Shown: piece by piece, positions 36,875 to 46,257 of the stretch | How the letters are laid out: each line of letters starts with the position of its first letter | How positions within the stretch are numbered: position 1 is the first letter of the stretch | Source of the DNA: Neobacillus bataviensis LMG 21833 | GTDB lineage: Bacteria; Bacillota; Bacilli; Bacillales; Cytobacillaceae | Length of the DNA: 64,000 bases | Reading direction: 5' to 3' | Assembly (NCBI RefSeq): GCF_000307875.1 | Contig: NZ_AJLS01000009.1 | Location: forward strand, 1 to 64,000 | The notes under the pieces: model-generated | What the model was told of the DNA's origin: nothing | The model's input: only the letters and a program-made list of their open reading frames with translations | The model's database searches: none | Program-made: the position numbers and the translations under genes

Positions 36875-38227
36875 ATGAATAAATTTGAAAAAATAGTACT
36901 AACGATTTTTTTCATTGAGGTATTCGTTGGCGGCGGTGGAAGGCTTATTGACTTTGGTATATTATCAATCCGCCAAGTTTTATTTTTGCTTATTATATTA
37001 ATGCTCGTAATCCGGATTGTGAAAGAGAGGGCTTTTCTTGATAAAGGTATTAATACTTTTATTCGATTTAATCCGGTTACCATCGGTATTTATGCTTTAT
37101 TAGTTTGGTTTGTTGCAAGTGCAGCCATCGGATTTGTAAATGGTCATCCGGTATCAATAATTGTTATGGACTTTTTTAGAGTGTCTTTCTTTTTGGTCTA
37201 TTTTCCGCTGGCGTATTATATTTCTAAGGAAAGATTTCCTAAGGAACGCATTATTTCCATTTTAAAATACAGTGCTGTAGCTGTATCTATTTTTACCATT
37301 GCGATTTCTATTCTAGGAAAAACCATCTTTAGTGGAAACTTTAACTCCTTTTACGATTTTATGAATTTTATTATGAATGATGACTTGTTTTTTAGGCCAA
37401 GTAGAAGTGTCTTCTATAAAAGCCATTTCTTTGTTTTTATTGGGCTAATCATTTCCCTAAATGATGTTTTAAATAAGAAATATACCAAAGTAGATGTAGC
37501 GCTTGTTGTATTTGGCTCCATATCTATTATATGGTCTGAGACAAGGGGATTCCTTATCGCTATTATTGCGAGCTTACTCATGATTATTTTGCTGGATGCT
37601 AAATTAGTTACAGATATCTATAAAAAGTTAAGCGAAAAGTTTAAAAAACTATTCCAAACTAAATGGTTTTTGAAGAAAGCTTCAGTTTTGATATTGATTA
37701 TGATTTTAGTTCCATTTCTATACAAATATATGACTTTGGAAAGATTTCAGATAGGTACCGAAAGCCATTACAGTCAGAATGAAAAACAGTCAAAAAATAA
37801 TCGAGATAATAAAATCAACGATGTGAGTGTAAACTCTCGTCTTGAGTTTCTATTGGATTCGAAAGTTATTCTTTTTGATAACCCTGCTAATTTTGTTTTT
37901 GGGTCGGGATACGGTACTGAAATAGCAGGCAGACTTGATGGAATAGAAATGAGTTTTCTTGATATTTTGGTTGAGCAAGGATTAATTGGTTTAGCGACAT
38001 GGCTATTCCTGTGCCTCCTCGTTTTTTATAATTATTATTCTGGGTACAAAAAGGGGCGAAAACTGGGTACATTGGAAATTTCATTTATGGCGGCATTTAT
38101 AGGGCTATTATTAGTTACGAATATTAATCCATTCATTAACAATTCTATAGGAATTACCTTTTTCCTAGTGATATTAATTCTTTCACAAGAGTGGAAGGAA
38201 TCGACAATGAATGGGGAAGGAATATGA
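36875..38227 (+). CDS. O-antigen ligase/Wzy_C-family membrane protein
   Basis: 450 residues with about eleven hydrophobic segments. A large extracytoplasmic loop lies around residues 285-350, followed by FGSGYGTEIAGR and the conserved SFLDILVEQGLIGLATWLF, typical of Wzy_C. Joins or transfers polysaccharide units outside the membrane. The frame opens at 36848, but AGGAGAG lies 8 nt before ATG 36875. Its stop overlaps the next start as ATGA. Different from the TPR-bearing ligase at 317 and from the polymerase at 11831. Confidence 0.85.
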   Translation: MNKFEKIVLTIFFIEVFVGGGGRLIDFGILSIRQVLFLLIILMLVIRIVKERAFLDKGINTFIRFNPVTIGIYALLVWFVASAAIGFVNGHPVSIIVMDFFRVSFFLVYFPLAYYISKERFPKERIISILKYSAVAVSIFTIAISILGKTIFSGNFNSFYDFMNFIMNDDLFFRPSRSVFYKSHFFVFIGLIISLNDVLNKKYTKVDVALVVFGSISIIWSETRGFLIAIIASLLMIILLDAKLVTDIYKKLSEKFKKLFQTKWFLKKASVLILIMILVPFLYKYMTLERFQIGTESHYSQNEKQSKNNRDNKINDVSVNSRLEFLLDSKVILFDNPANFVFGSGYGTEIAGRLDGIEMSFLDILVEQGLIGLATWLFLCLLVFYNYYSGYKKGRKLGTLEISFMAAFIGLLLVTNINPFINNSIGITFFLVILILSQEWKESTMNGEGI

Positions 38228-39060
38228 AGAAAACAATTATCGTCGTTTTATATAAACAAAAGGTTGAAGAAAGTAAAACGTTTATTACTCTAAAGAAAAC
38301 ACTGTTTACTGATAATCAGCTATTAAAGCAAGTCGAACTCATTATTTATGATAATAGCCCCGAAGAGCAGGAAATAAACTTCCACCTATATAAAAATGTG
38401 AATTTGACGTATAAGCATGATGGCCGCAATCTCGGAATCGCAACAGCATATAACTATGCTTGGTCTATCGCAAAGAATAACGGGAGTGAATGGCTACTTC
38501 TTTTCGACCATGATACAGAAATAACAAGTGAATATTTGAACCAAGTCATCAATCACAATGAACTGGATGAAAGTATTGCAAGTGTGGTTCCGAAAATCAA
38601 CAGCGAACATACGATGATTTCACCGGTTTACAGTAATACATTAAGACCGCTTCAGAGTAAAAGACCTGTTGAAGGTATTCAAATGCTACCAGTAATGGCG
38701 ATTAATTCAGGTTCAATGATTCGGGTTTCCTTTTTGAATGAAGTCGGCGGATTCAATACAGATTTTCCTCTTGATTATCTCGATCATTGGTTATTTTACG
38801 AGATTTATGAAAAAGGGTATAAAGTATTTGTGCTGAATGTTTACTTAGAACATGAATTATCTGTAATGGATTACAATAGGGTTTCTTTTGATCGTTATAA
38901 GAGTATTATCGATTCGGAAATACACTTTTATCAAAATTATAAGAAAGAATTATATTCATCCTATAAGGCACAGATAGCTAAACGCTTTTTAAAACAAATT
39001 TTGACCGTGAAAAACAAGCAAATAGCGATGTATTCACTCAGAAAGTTGTTCTCAATGTAA
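38224..39060 (+). CDS. Family 2 glycosyltransferase, rhamnosyltransferase-type
   Basis: 278 residues: TIIVVLYKQKVEESKTF, LIIYDNSPEEQ, HDGRNLGIATAYNYAW, LLLFDHDTEI as metal site, and NSGSMIRVSFLNEVGGFN/FPLDYLDHWLFYEI. The NLGxAxAxN block and FDHDT are as in the rhamnosyltransferase group. GGAAGGA lies 2 nt before ATG 38224 by closest measure, overlapping the ligase stop by 4 nt; the longer frame at 38191 lacks support. A terminator follows and the rfb operon begins after it. Confidence 0.88.
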   Translation: MKKTIIVVLYKQKVEESKTFITLKKTLFTDNQLLKQVELIIYDNSPEEQEINFHLYKNVNLTYKHDGRNLGIATAYNYAWSIAKNNGSEWLLLFDHDTEITSEYLNQVINHNELDESIASVVPKINSEHTMISPVYSNTLRPLQSKRPVEGIQMLPVMAINSGSMIRVSFLNEVGGFNTDFPLDYLDHWLFYEIYEKGYKVFVLNVYLEHELSVMDYNRVSFDRYKSIIDSEIHFYQNYKKELYSSYKAQIAKRFLKQILTVKNKQIAMYSLRKLFSM

Positions 39061-39081
39061 AAACAGGTTAATCCAACTGAA

Positions 39082-39121
39082 AAGAACCTCCCTTTTCATA
39101 AGGAGGGAGAGGTTCCTTTAA
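39082..39121 (+). terminator. Terminator ending the acyltransferase-ligase-glycosyltransferase unit
   Basis: GAACCTC...GAGGTTC with an inner CCT/AGG stem and small asymmetric loop, then TTTAATT. Confidence 0.68.
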
Positions 39122-39233
39122 TTACAGCTTCTTCGAATAACAATTACTATAAATCATAAAAAAAGGTTACTTTGGGGATATTTTAAATAACTTAAAAATT
39201 GGATTAAATTTTTATTACATTTTATGATTATGT

Positions 39234-39263
39234 TTGTCATTTCCTAAGAACTTTCTTTATAAT
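39234..39263 (+). promoter_or_regulatory. SigA-type promoter of the rfb operon
   Basis: TTGTCA (39234-39239), 18-nt spacer, TATAAT (39258-39263). Transcription would start near 39270, which excludes the upstream extension of the rfbA frame. Confidence 0.75.
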
Positions 39264-39321
39264 GAGGAAGGTTGTTTATGACGATTTTTGTAGAAAAATA
39301 CATATAAGAGGAGTTGCTACA

Positions 39322-40194
39322 ATGAAAGGTATTATTCTTGCAGGAGGAAGTGGCACGAGACTTTATCCTTTGACAAAGGTGGTTTCAAAACAATTATTAC
39401 CTGTATATGATAAACCGATGATTTACTATCCGCTATCTGTCTTGATGTTAGCTGGAATTAAGGATATTTTGATTATTTCTACACCAGAGGATACAGAGCG
39501 TTTTGAACAGATCCTTGGCGATGGAACAGATCTGGGCATGAATTTTACATATAAAATCCAGCCACATCCAGGCGGATTAGCACAGGCATTTATTTTAGGC
39601 GATGAATTTATCGGTGATGATAATGTGGCACTAGTACTTGGAGATAATATCTTTTATGGCCACGGGTTAACCAACTTGCTTGAAAAGGCTGCTAGTCGTG
39701 ACACTGGTGCGACTGTTTTTGGATATTATGTTAATGATCCTGAACGGTTCGGAGTAGTCGAGTTTGATGAATTTGGCAAAGCTGTTTCAATTGAAGAAAA
39801 ACCAGAAGTGCCAAAATCAAATTATGCGGTGACAGGTCTTTATTTTTACGATAATCGCGTAATTAATATTGCAAAAAGTATACAGCCATCACCACGTGGA
39901 GAATTAGAAATTACTGATATTAATAAAGCCTACTTAGAAATGGGTGAGCTAAGTGTAGAACTACTTGGCAGAGGTTATGCATGGCTTGATACTGGAACAC
40001 ACGCTTCCTTGCTGGAAGCATCTCAATTCATCGAAACTGTAGAGAAAAGACAATCATTAAAAATTGCCTGTTTAGAAGAAATTGCCTACAAAAAAGGTTA
40101 TATATCGAGAGAAAAAGTGTTAGAACTAGCTGAGCCACTCAAAAAAAATCAATATGGACAGTACTTAATTAAAATTGCGGGACAAGCAAAGTAA
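39322..40194 (+). CDS. rfbA: Glucose-1-phosphate thymidylyltransferase
   Basis: 290 residues, full length for Rml[40 protein letters not shown] is seen as successive blocks: GGSGTRLYP (nucleotide binding), [21 protein letters not shown] with the metal Asp, and [18 protein letters not shown]. It makes dTDP-glucose, the first step to dTDP-L-rhamnose. The frame opens at 39262, but this lies inside the promoter -10 box; AGAGGAG is 8 nt before ATG 39322. First gene of rfbACBD. Confidence 0.97.
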   Translation: MKGIILAGGSGTRLYPLTKVVSKQLLPVYDKPMIYYPLSVLMLAGIKDILIISTPEDTERFEQILGDGTDLGMNFTYKIQPHPGGLAQAFILGDEFIGDDNVALVLGDNIFYGHGLTNLLEKAASRDTGATVFGYYVNDPERFGVVEFDEFGKAVSIEEKPEVPKSNYAVTGLYFYDNRVINIAKSIQPSPRGELEITDINKAYLEMGELSVELLGRGYAWLDTGTHASLLEASQFIETVEKRQSLKIACLEEIAYKKGYISREKVLELAEPLKKNQYGQYLIKIAGQAK

Positions 40195-40214
40195 TCCATA
40201 AGTGAGGTAATACT

Positions 40215-40775
40215 ATGAATATTAGAGAGACTAAATTATCCGGTGTAAAGATTTTAGAACCAAAGGTATTTGGTGATCACCGCGGCTATTTTATGGAAAG
40301 TTATAATAAAGAGTTATTTGAACAATTAGGGTTACATTATGACTTTGTTCAGGACAACCAATCTTTATCTGCAGCTGTTGGAACACTGAGGGGCTTGCAT
40401 TTCCAATTAAATCCAAAGGCGCAAACAAAGGTTGTACGCTGTGTAACAGGTGCGATCTATGATGTTGCGGTTGATATTCGGAAAGGCTCGCCGACATACG
40501 GTCAATGGGTCGGTGTGATTTTAAGTGAGTATAATAAACGTCAGTTGCTAGTTCCTAAAGGATTTGCTCATGGTTTTTGCACCTTGGTGCCTGACACCAC
40601 GGTTGCGTATAAAGTGGATGAATATTACTCACCTGAGCATGATGGCGGGATTCTTTGGAATGACCCGGATTTAGGGATTGATTGGCCGACAACAAATCCA
40701 ATCCTTTCAGATAAAGATACGAAACATCCAACATTAAGTGAAGCAACACAGCTTAATTTTGTGTTCGAGAAATAG
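40215..40775 (+). CDS. rfbC: dTDP-4-dehydrorhamnose 3,5-epimerase
   Basis: 186 residues, the normal size of RmlC. Cupin-fold features: VFGDHRGYFMESYN, FVQDNQSLS, LRGLHFQ (catalytic His), KVVRCVTGAIYDVAVDIRKGSPTYG in parts, VPKGFAHGF and YKVDEYYSPEHDGGI. Third enzymatic step of dTDP-L-rhamnose synthesis. GTGAGGTAATACT before the ATG. Its gene order (A-C-B-D) is common in Firmicutes. Confidence 0.97.
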   Translation: MNIRETKLSGVKILEPKVFGDHRGYFMESYNKELFEQLGLHYDFVQDNQSLSAAVGTLRGLHFQLNPKAQTKVVRCVTGAIYDVAVDIRKGSPTYGQWVGVILSEYNKRQLLVPKGFAHGFCTLVPDTTVAYKVDEYYSPEHDGGILWNDPDLGIDWPTTNPILSDKDTKHPTLSEATQLNFVFEK

Positions 40776-40785
40776 GAGGAAAAAC

Positions 40786-41808
40786 ATGAAGTTATTAATT
40801 ACAGGCGGTGCTGGTTTTATTGGCAGCAATTTCGTCCGCTACATGGTAAATAAATATCCAAATTACGAAATAGTTAACCTTGATTTATTAACGTATGCAG
40901 GTAATCTTGAAAATTTAAAGGATATCGAAAATGCACCAAACTATAAGTTTGTTCGCGGTGATATTGCTGACCGTGAATTTGTTCAAGGTTTATTTAAAGA
41001 AGAAAAGTTTGATTATGTAATAAATTTTGCTGCTGAATCACATGTTGACCGCAGCATCACTGATCCTGGAATCTTTGTTCAAACAAATATTCAAGGCACT
41101 CTTGCTCTTTTGGATGCAGCAAAAAACTTTGATGTCACTAAATACCTGCAAGTATCTACTGATGAAGTATATGGCACTTTAGGTGAAACGGGCTACTTTA
41201 CAGAGGAAACACCATTAGCAGCCAACAGCCCATATAGCGCAAGTAAGGCGGGGGCGGACTTGCTTGTTCGTGCCTACCATGAAACATTTAATCTGCCAGT
41301 TAACATTACGCGCTGCTCAAATAATTATGGACCATACCATTTCCCTGAGAAGCTAATTCCATTGATGATTATTAATGCGCTAAATGATAAGGAACTTCCA
41401 ATATACGGCGATGGCCTTAATATTCGCGACTGGCTTCATGTAGAAGATCATTGCCAGGCGATTGATCTTGTTCTTCACAAGGGCCGCAATGGGGAAGTGT
41501 ACAATGTTGGCGGAAATAATGAACGGACAAATATTGAGATCGTTAAGACAATTTTAGAGCAGCTTAACAAACCTGAATCATTAATGAAATTCGTTAAAGA
41601 CCGTCCAGGTCATGATCGCCGTTATGCAATTGATGCAACAAAGCTTCGTACAGAATTGGGCTGGTCACCAAAATATTATTTTGAAACAGGGATTAAGCAA
41701 ACGATTAATTGGTATTTAAGCAATCAGGAGTGGTGGGAAAATATCATCTCTGGTGAATATCAAGAATATGTAAAATCACAATATGGTGATAGATTAGAGG
41801 TAGAGTAA
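40786..41808 (+). CDS. rfbB: dTDP-glucose 4,6-dehydratase
   Basis: 340 residues. LLITGGAGFIGSNFVRYM (NAD site), AAESHVDRSI, STDEVYG with the catalytic Asp-Glu pair, YSASKAGADLLVRAYH (Tyr-x-x-x-Lys) and NNYGPYHFPEKLIPL are all present. Second step of dTDP-L-rhamnose synthesis. AGGAGG lies 6 nt before ATG 40786, so the longer frame from 40738 (which overlaps rfbC) is rejected. Stop overlaps the rfbD start (TAATG). Confidence 0.97.
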   Translation: MKLLITGGAGFIGSNFVRYMVNKYPNYEIVNLDLLTYAGNLENLKDIENAPNYKFVRGDIADREFVQGLFKEEKFDYVINFAAESHVDRSITDPGIFVQTNIQGTLALLDAAKNFDVTKYLQVSTDEVYGTLGETGYFTEETPLAANSPYSASKAGADLLVRAYHETFNLPVNITRCSNNYGPYHFPEKLIPLMIINALNDKELPIYGDGLNIRDWLHVEDHCQAIDLVLHKGRNGEVYNVGGNNERTNIEIVKTILEQLNKPESLMKFVKDRPGHDRRYAIDATKLRTELGWSPKYYFETGIKQTINWYLSNQEWWENIISGEYQEYVKSQYGDRLEVE

Positions 41809-42653
41809 TGAGGGTAGTTGTAACGGGTGCAGCGGGTCAATTAGGACAGGATGTTATGTTGGAATTGGCTCGCAAAAATCATGAGGCAATTGGTACTGAC
41901 CGAACCAAATTGGATATTACCAATGAAGCAGACGTTTTTGCCTTTATTGGTGAAGTAAAGCCTGACGTTATTCTCCATTGTGCTGCCTATACGAATGTGG
42001 ATGCCGCTGAGGAAAACGAGGAACTTGCCTATCAGATCAATGCCTCTGGTACGGAGTATCTTGCTAAAGCCGCAGCACAAGTTGGTGCTAAAATTCTTTA
42101 TGTTAGTACAGACTATGTTTTTGATGGGACAGCATCGGAGCCCTATGAAGTGAATCAGCAAACTAAGCCTCTAGGAGCATATGGCCGGACAAAATTAGCC
42201 GGTGAAGAGCTGCTGCAGAAAAACTTAAAGGAATTCTTTATCGTGCGGACTGCTTGGGTTTTTGGTATTCACGGAAATAATTTCGTTAAGACCATGCTTC
42301 GTCTTGGGGCTGAACGCGGAGAAGTAGGCGTTGTTCATGACCAGGTCGGGTCACCAACCTATACTGTGGATTTAGCTAGGTTTATGGTTGAATTAATGGA
42401 TACTGACAAATACGGAATTTATCATGCGACAAACAGTGGTGTGTGTTCATGGTATGAATTTGCGGTTGAGATCTTTAAACAGGCTGTTATGAATGTGACG
42501 GTTAACCCATTAACGAGTGACCAATTTCCACGTCCAGCCGCACGTCCACAATATTCAGTGCTAAATAAGAATAAAATTAAGGAGAAGGGTTTAACTCCTC
42601 TTCGTGATTGGAAGGAAGCACTTGCTGCTTATTTAGATGAATCAAAAAGATGA
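41808..42653 (+). CDS. rfbD: dTDP-4-dehydrorhamnose reductase
   Basis: 281 residues. VVTGAAGQLGQDVM, CAAYTNVDAAEE, VSTDYVFDGT, YGRTKLAGEE and RTAWVFG define RmlD, which reduces the 4-keto group to finish dTDP-L-rhamnose. Coupled to rfbB by a 1-nt overlap and followed by a terminator, so it closes the operon. Confidence 0.97.
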   Translation: MRVVVTGAAGQLGQDVMLELARKNHEAIGTDRTKLDITNEADVFAFIGEVKPDVILHCAAYTNVDAAEENEELAYQINASGTEYLAKAAAQVGAKILYVSTDYVFDGTASEPYEVNQQTKPLGAYGRTKLAGEELLQKNLKEFFIVRTAWVFGIHGNNFVKTMLRLGAERGEVGVVHDQVGSPTYTVDLARFMVELMDTDKYGIYHATNSGVCSWYEFAVEIFKQAVMNVTVNPLTSDQFPRPAARPQYSVLNKNKIKEKGLTPLRDWKEALAAYLDESKR

Positions 42654-42682
42654 GAACAGGTATTTATACCCGTTCTTTTTTA
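42654..42682 (+). terminator. Rho-independent terminator of the rfb operon
   Basis: GAAC-GGTAT / ATACC-GTTC with one internal mismatch, directly after the stop, followed by TTTTTTAG. Confidence 0.8.
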
Positions 42683-42906
42683 GTATTAGGTTCAATGGAA
42701 AAATAATGCGTAAGTTTTTGTGAATTATTTTTCATAAATGAAACCTTCCTGAGGTTTTATCGTCTATAAGATGGGAAGCATAAATCAACTTAGAAAGGGT
42801 ACATAATAAAAAATATGTAATTAAGAAAAGATAGTAATTTGTAAGAGGGCTCATTGCTTGTTGTTATTATGTGAATCCATTGAACCTTTATTTATAGAAC
42901 TGTCTA

Positions 42907-42915
42907 TGCTATAAT
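42907..42915 (+). promoter_or_regulatory. Extended -10 promoter of the first tagO-like gene
   Basis: TGCTATAAT with TATAAT at 42910-42915, about 90 nt before the start; -35 match is poor. Nothing else is seen in 42683-43006. Confidence 0.5.
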
Positions 42916-43006
42916 CCAATGGGGTATAGGATTCCTTAGTTTTATTAATTAATAGTCTTAAAAAATATTAACTTACAATAAAGGGTTCGTTTATTATGGA
43001 GGGCTT

Positions 43007-44068
43007 ATGTTTTATCTAACTCTAGTAATCTGTTTTTTTTCGTCAATACTCCTCACTCCGCTAGTAAAAAAGCTGGCATTTATAATTGGGGCAACTGATA
43101 AACCAAACCATAGAAAAGTACATTCTCGCATAATGCCCAGATTAGGCGGCTTAGCTATTTTTTTAAGCTTTATCATTGGCATATTAATCTTTCACCCTGC
43201 GGATGAATACCATCTGCCAATAGTGATTGGCGGTATCATTATCTTGCTTACAGGAATGCTTGATGATGTGAGGGAAATTTCACCCAAATTGAAATTGGCT
43301 GGTCAAATTGCTGCTGCAGCAGTTGTTGTTATATATGGTGGCCTAAAGATTGAGTTCATCAATCTTCCATTTGGAGGTATCATTGATTTTGGATACTTAA
43401 GCATACCATTTACGATGATTTGGATTATTGGGATTACAAATGCGATTAACCTGATTGATGGCCTGGATGGATTAGCAGGAGGAGTTTCCTCAATAGCGCT
43501 AATTTCGATTGCTGGTATGTCATTTGTAATGGGAAATGGATATGTTACCGTAATGTCTTTAATAGTAGCTGCAAGTACAATAGGGTTTCTTTTTTATAAC
43601 TTTCATCCAGCTAAGATCTTTATGGGTGATACCGGAGCGTTATTTTTAGGTTATATAATTGGGGTATTATCACTCCTTGGATATAAAAATGTAACCTTTA
43701 TTTCATTGGTTATTCCAGTAATTATCCTTGGTGTACCAATTTCTGATACATTTTTCGCGATTATTCGACGATTTGTTAACAAGCAGCCATTAACAGCACC
43801 GGACAAATCACATCTACATCACTGCTTATTAAGAAATGGCTTTTCCCATCGCCAAACAGTCTTATTAATTTATGCAATGGCGGCTGTATTAGGACTTGCT
43901 GCCTTCATTTTCTCACAAGCGACCGTATGGGGGTCATTAATTATGATTTTGGTTCTGTTAATTGTTGTTGAGGTATTTGTTGAAAAGATCGGACTCATTC
44001 GTGATGACTATAAACCGCTCTTGACTTTCATGAAGGGTCTTAAGCCGATTAACATTAGGAATCGATAA
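43007..44068 (+). CDS. tagO: Undecaprenyl-phosphate N-acetylglucosaminyl 1-phosphate transferase
   Basis: 353 residues, about ten membrane segments, MraY/WecA family. Motifs in order: KVHSRIMPRLGGLAIF, MLDDVREISPKLKL (Asp-Asp for magnesium), NAINLIDGLDGLAGG, FMGDTGALFLGY and DKSHLHHCLLRNGFSHRQT. It links GlcNAc-1-phosphate to undecaprenyl phosphate, the first step of wall teichoic acid and often of other surface polymers. GGAGGG precedes the ATG. It keeps the B. subtilis neighbourhood (tagO near yvyE and degSU), which supports the name; the next gene is a close paralogue. Confidence 0.92.
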   Translation: MFYLTLVICFFSSILLTPLVKKLAFIIGATDKPNHRKVHSRIMPRLGGLAIFLSFIIGILIFHPADEYHLPIVIGGIIILLTGMLDDVREISPKLKLAGQIAAAAVVVIYGGLKIEFINLPFGGIIDFGYLSIPFTMIWIIGITNAINLIDGLDGLAGGVSSIALISIAGMSFVMGNGYVTVMSLIVAASTIGFLFYNFHPAKIFMGDTGALFLGYIIGVLSLLGYKNVTFISLVIPVIILGVPISDTFFAIIRRFVNKQPLTAPDKSHLHHCLLRNGFSHRQTVLLIYAMAAVLGLAAFIFSQATVWGSLIMILVLLIVVEVFVEKIGLIRDDYKPLLTFMKGLKPINIRNR

Positions 44069-44080
44069 TAATTTATGATA

Positions 44081-44114
44081 AAGGTCTAAAAGACATCCGT
44101 CTTTTAGACCTTTT
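44081..44114 (+). terminator. Terminator between the two tagO-like genes
   Basis: AAGGTCTAAAAGAC/GTCTTTTAGACCTT, 14-bp perfect stem, 4-nt loop, T-rich tail; it makes the two paralogues separate units. Confidence 0.9.
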
Positions 44115-44223
44115 ATTTATAGATGTTGGAATTTAGCGGTTTTATTTTTACCGTTTTTTTACTATCCTTTCTTTGTTTCATTTTGCCTATAATGGACAAA
44201 CTGACTAACAAGGAGGATGTTTG

Positions 44224-45288
44224 ATGCTGTATCTTACCTTGATAGTTTGTTTTGTTATTTCCATCCTTATTACACCGCTAATCAAAAAATTAGCATTTGT
44301 CATTGGTGCCACCGATCAACCAAATCAGCGAAAAGTACACCTGTCGATTATGCCAAGACTCGGAGGCTTATCCATATTTATTAGTTTTATGGTTGGAATT
44401 ATCCTTTTGAGGCCTGATAATCAATACTTTTTTGCTATTTTAATCGGCTCCCTAATTATCATTACAACGGGGATTTGTGATGATTTATTTGAATTACCTG
44501 CAAAATATAAGCTTCTTGGTCAATTAGCTGCAGCGTTCACAATTGTTTTTGTAGGGGACTTACAAGTGGTGTTCATTAACTTGCCTTTTGGTGGCCAGCT
44601 TCAATTTGGTCTTTTAAGTATTCCCTTTACAATACTTTGGATTGTTGGGATTACCAATGCTATCAACTTAATTGATGGTCTTGACGGTTTAGCCGCTGGT
44701 GTATCTTCGATTGCATTGATTATAATTTCAGCCTTGGCACTAATTCAAGGGCAAATATTTGTTGCAGCGGTTGGTTCCATTGTGCTAGCCAGTACGCTTG
44801 GCTTTTTGATTTACAATTTCCACCCAGCAAGTATTTTTATGGGGGATACAGGAGCACTTTTTTTGGGATTTATCATTTCAGTCCTATCGCTTCTAGGTTT
44901 TAAAAATGTAACTTTTATTTCATTTGTCATACCTGTTCTTATTCTTGGAGTACCTATTTCCGATACCATTTTCGCGATTATAAGGAGAATCATTAATAAG
45001 CAACCCTTATCGGCTCCGGATAAATCTCATTTGCATCACTGTATGCTCCGTTTGGGCTATTCACACCGGCAAACTGTTTTGCTTATTTATGCGATGTCAG
45101 CGTTCTTTGGGTTAGTTGCGGTTATCTTTTCTCAGGCACGAATCGGGGGAGCTATTGTTTTAATTGGAATCATCATCCTAATCATTGAAATTATTGCTGA
45201 AAAGATTGGCTTGATGGGGCAAAACTTTCGACCGCTTTTAAATATGCTCCGCACTTTAAGAACTTCTACTGAAAAAAATCGATCATAA
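44224..45288 (+). CDS. Second TagO/WecA-like undecaprenyl-phosphate sugar-1-phosphate transferase
   Basis: 354 residues, same family and layout as the gene just upstream: KVHLSIMPRLGGLSIF, ICDDLFELPAKYKL (Asp-Asp kept), NAINLIDGLDGLAAG, FMGDTGALFLGF, DKSHLHHCMLRLGYSHRQT. All catalytic motifs are intact, so it should be active. TTG 44221 and ATG 44224 are both possible; AGGAGG with 7-nt spacing favours the ATG. A tandem duplication is likely, possibly freeing one copy for capsule or exopolysaccharide initiation. Confidence 0.9.
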   Translation: MLYLTLIVCFVISILITPLIKKLAFVIGATDQPNQRKVHLSIMPRLGGLSIFISFMVGIILLRPDNQYFFAILIGSLIIITTGICDDLFELPAKYKLLGQLAAAFTIVFVGDLQVVFINLPFGGQLQFGLLSIPFTILWIVGITNAINLIDGLDGLAAGVSSIALIIISALALIQGQIFVAAVGSIVLASTLGFLIYNFHPASIFMGDTGALFLGFIISVLSLLGFKNVTFISFVIPVLILGVPISDTIFAIIRRIINKQPLSAPDKSHLHHCMLRLGYSHRQTVLLIYAMSAFFGLVAVIFSQARIGGAIVLIGIIILIIEIIAEKIGLMGQNFRPLLNMLRTLRTSTEKNRS

Positions 45289-45289
45289 T

Positions 45290-45320
45290 AAAAAGGGGCT
45301 CATTATGAGGCCCTTTGATT
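45290..45320. terminator. Terminator between convergent tagO paralogue and yvyE
   Basis: AAAGGGGCTCA/TGAGGCCCTTT with 3-nt loop and one mismatch; A and T tracts flank it. Confidence 0.82.
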
Positions 45321-45344
45321 TTTCTATTTACAAGGCAAACGCTT

Positions 45345-45989
45345 TTAAGTTTCCCTCACATAATCCTCTTCAAGATAAAGGATCTCGCCCTTTTCCATGC
45401 CGCACTGCCCATTAGTAAGTTCAACCATCCAATCCATAAATGACTGGACAAGGTTTTCCGCAACATAAACTTCAACTTCAACAGTATCTAAGTAATGAAT
45501 ATCTTTTATTTTATACTCGGAGGCACGGATCTCTTTTTCAATTTTCCCAAGCCAGGTATAGTCAATTTTCACATGGATAATTTGCGCGAGTTTCCGTTCG
45601 ACGATGCCAACTGCATCTAAACCCTCTGATGTTGCCTTCCCGTAGGCTCGAATCAGCCCGCCTGCACCTAATTTAATCCCGCCAAAGTAGCGCGTTACCA
45701 CGACGACTGTATCCTTCAGCTTTCTTTTCTTCAACACCTCAAGAATGGGAACACCGGCGGTTCCGCTTGGTTCGCCGTCATCATTGGCTTTTTGAATGTG
45801 ATCATGCTCACCGATGAGATAAGCAGAGCAGTTATGGGTGGCACTCCAATGCTGCTTTTTTATGGCTTGAATGAACTCCTGGGCTTCACTTTCTGTTTCG
45901 GCTCGTTTAATATGGGCAATAAAACGGGACTTTTGGATGTTGATTTCATTTTCTCCCATTTGTTTAACTGTATAGTATCGAGGCAGCAT
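45345..45989 (-). CDS. yvyE: YigZ/IMPACT family protein
   Basis: 214 residues, the standard length. N-terminal UPF0029 domain: KSRFIAHIKRAETESEAQEFI, HWSATHNCSAYLIG, KANDDGEPSGTAGVPILEVL, VVVVTRYFGGIKLGAGGLIRAYG; the C-terminal ferredoxin-like DUF1949 domain follows. Relatives regulate translation or act as RNA-binding hydrolase-like proteins, but the bacterial role is not settled. GGAAGGAG before the ATG. Divergent from degS as in B. subtilis. Confidence 0.93.
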   Translation of the reverse strand: MLPRYYTVKQMGENEINIQKSRFIAHIKRAETESEAQEFIQAIKKQHWSATHNCSAYLIGEHDHIQKANDDGEPSGTAGVPILEVLKKRKLKDTVVVVTRYFGGIKLGAGGLIRAYGKATSEGLDAVGIVERKLAQIIHVKIDYTWLGKIEKEIRASEYKIKDIHYLDTVEVEVYVAENLVQSFMDWMVELTNGQCGMEKGEILYLEEDYVRET

Positions 45990-46105
45990 TATAAGCTCCT
46001 TCCTTTTTTTAAAAAATATAGATGTAATATACCTTTAATATGGCAGTAACGTTCGAATGATATAATAGACATGGTTCAACTATAACATTTAATTAAAAAT
46101 GAAAG

Positions 46106-46134
46106 TTGAATTGATGATATACTACTATTATACT
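46106..46134 (+). promoter_or_regulatory. SigA-type promoter of degSU
   Basis: TTGAAT (46106-46111), 17-nt spacer, TATACT (46129-46134). An extended -10 TGATATAAT (46058-46066) lies further upstream and could be a second promoter. Confidence 0.65.
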
Positions 46135-46257
46135 ACCTTTCATCCAAGTTTAAGGCCACCCATGAGTGTAAGATTAGCATTTTAGTTTAGCGTAAGGTAA
46201 AATATGTTAATAGGCCTTAAGGAATAAGGGAAACTATGTCCCTCCTGGAGGAATGAT

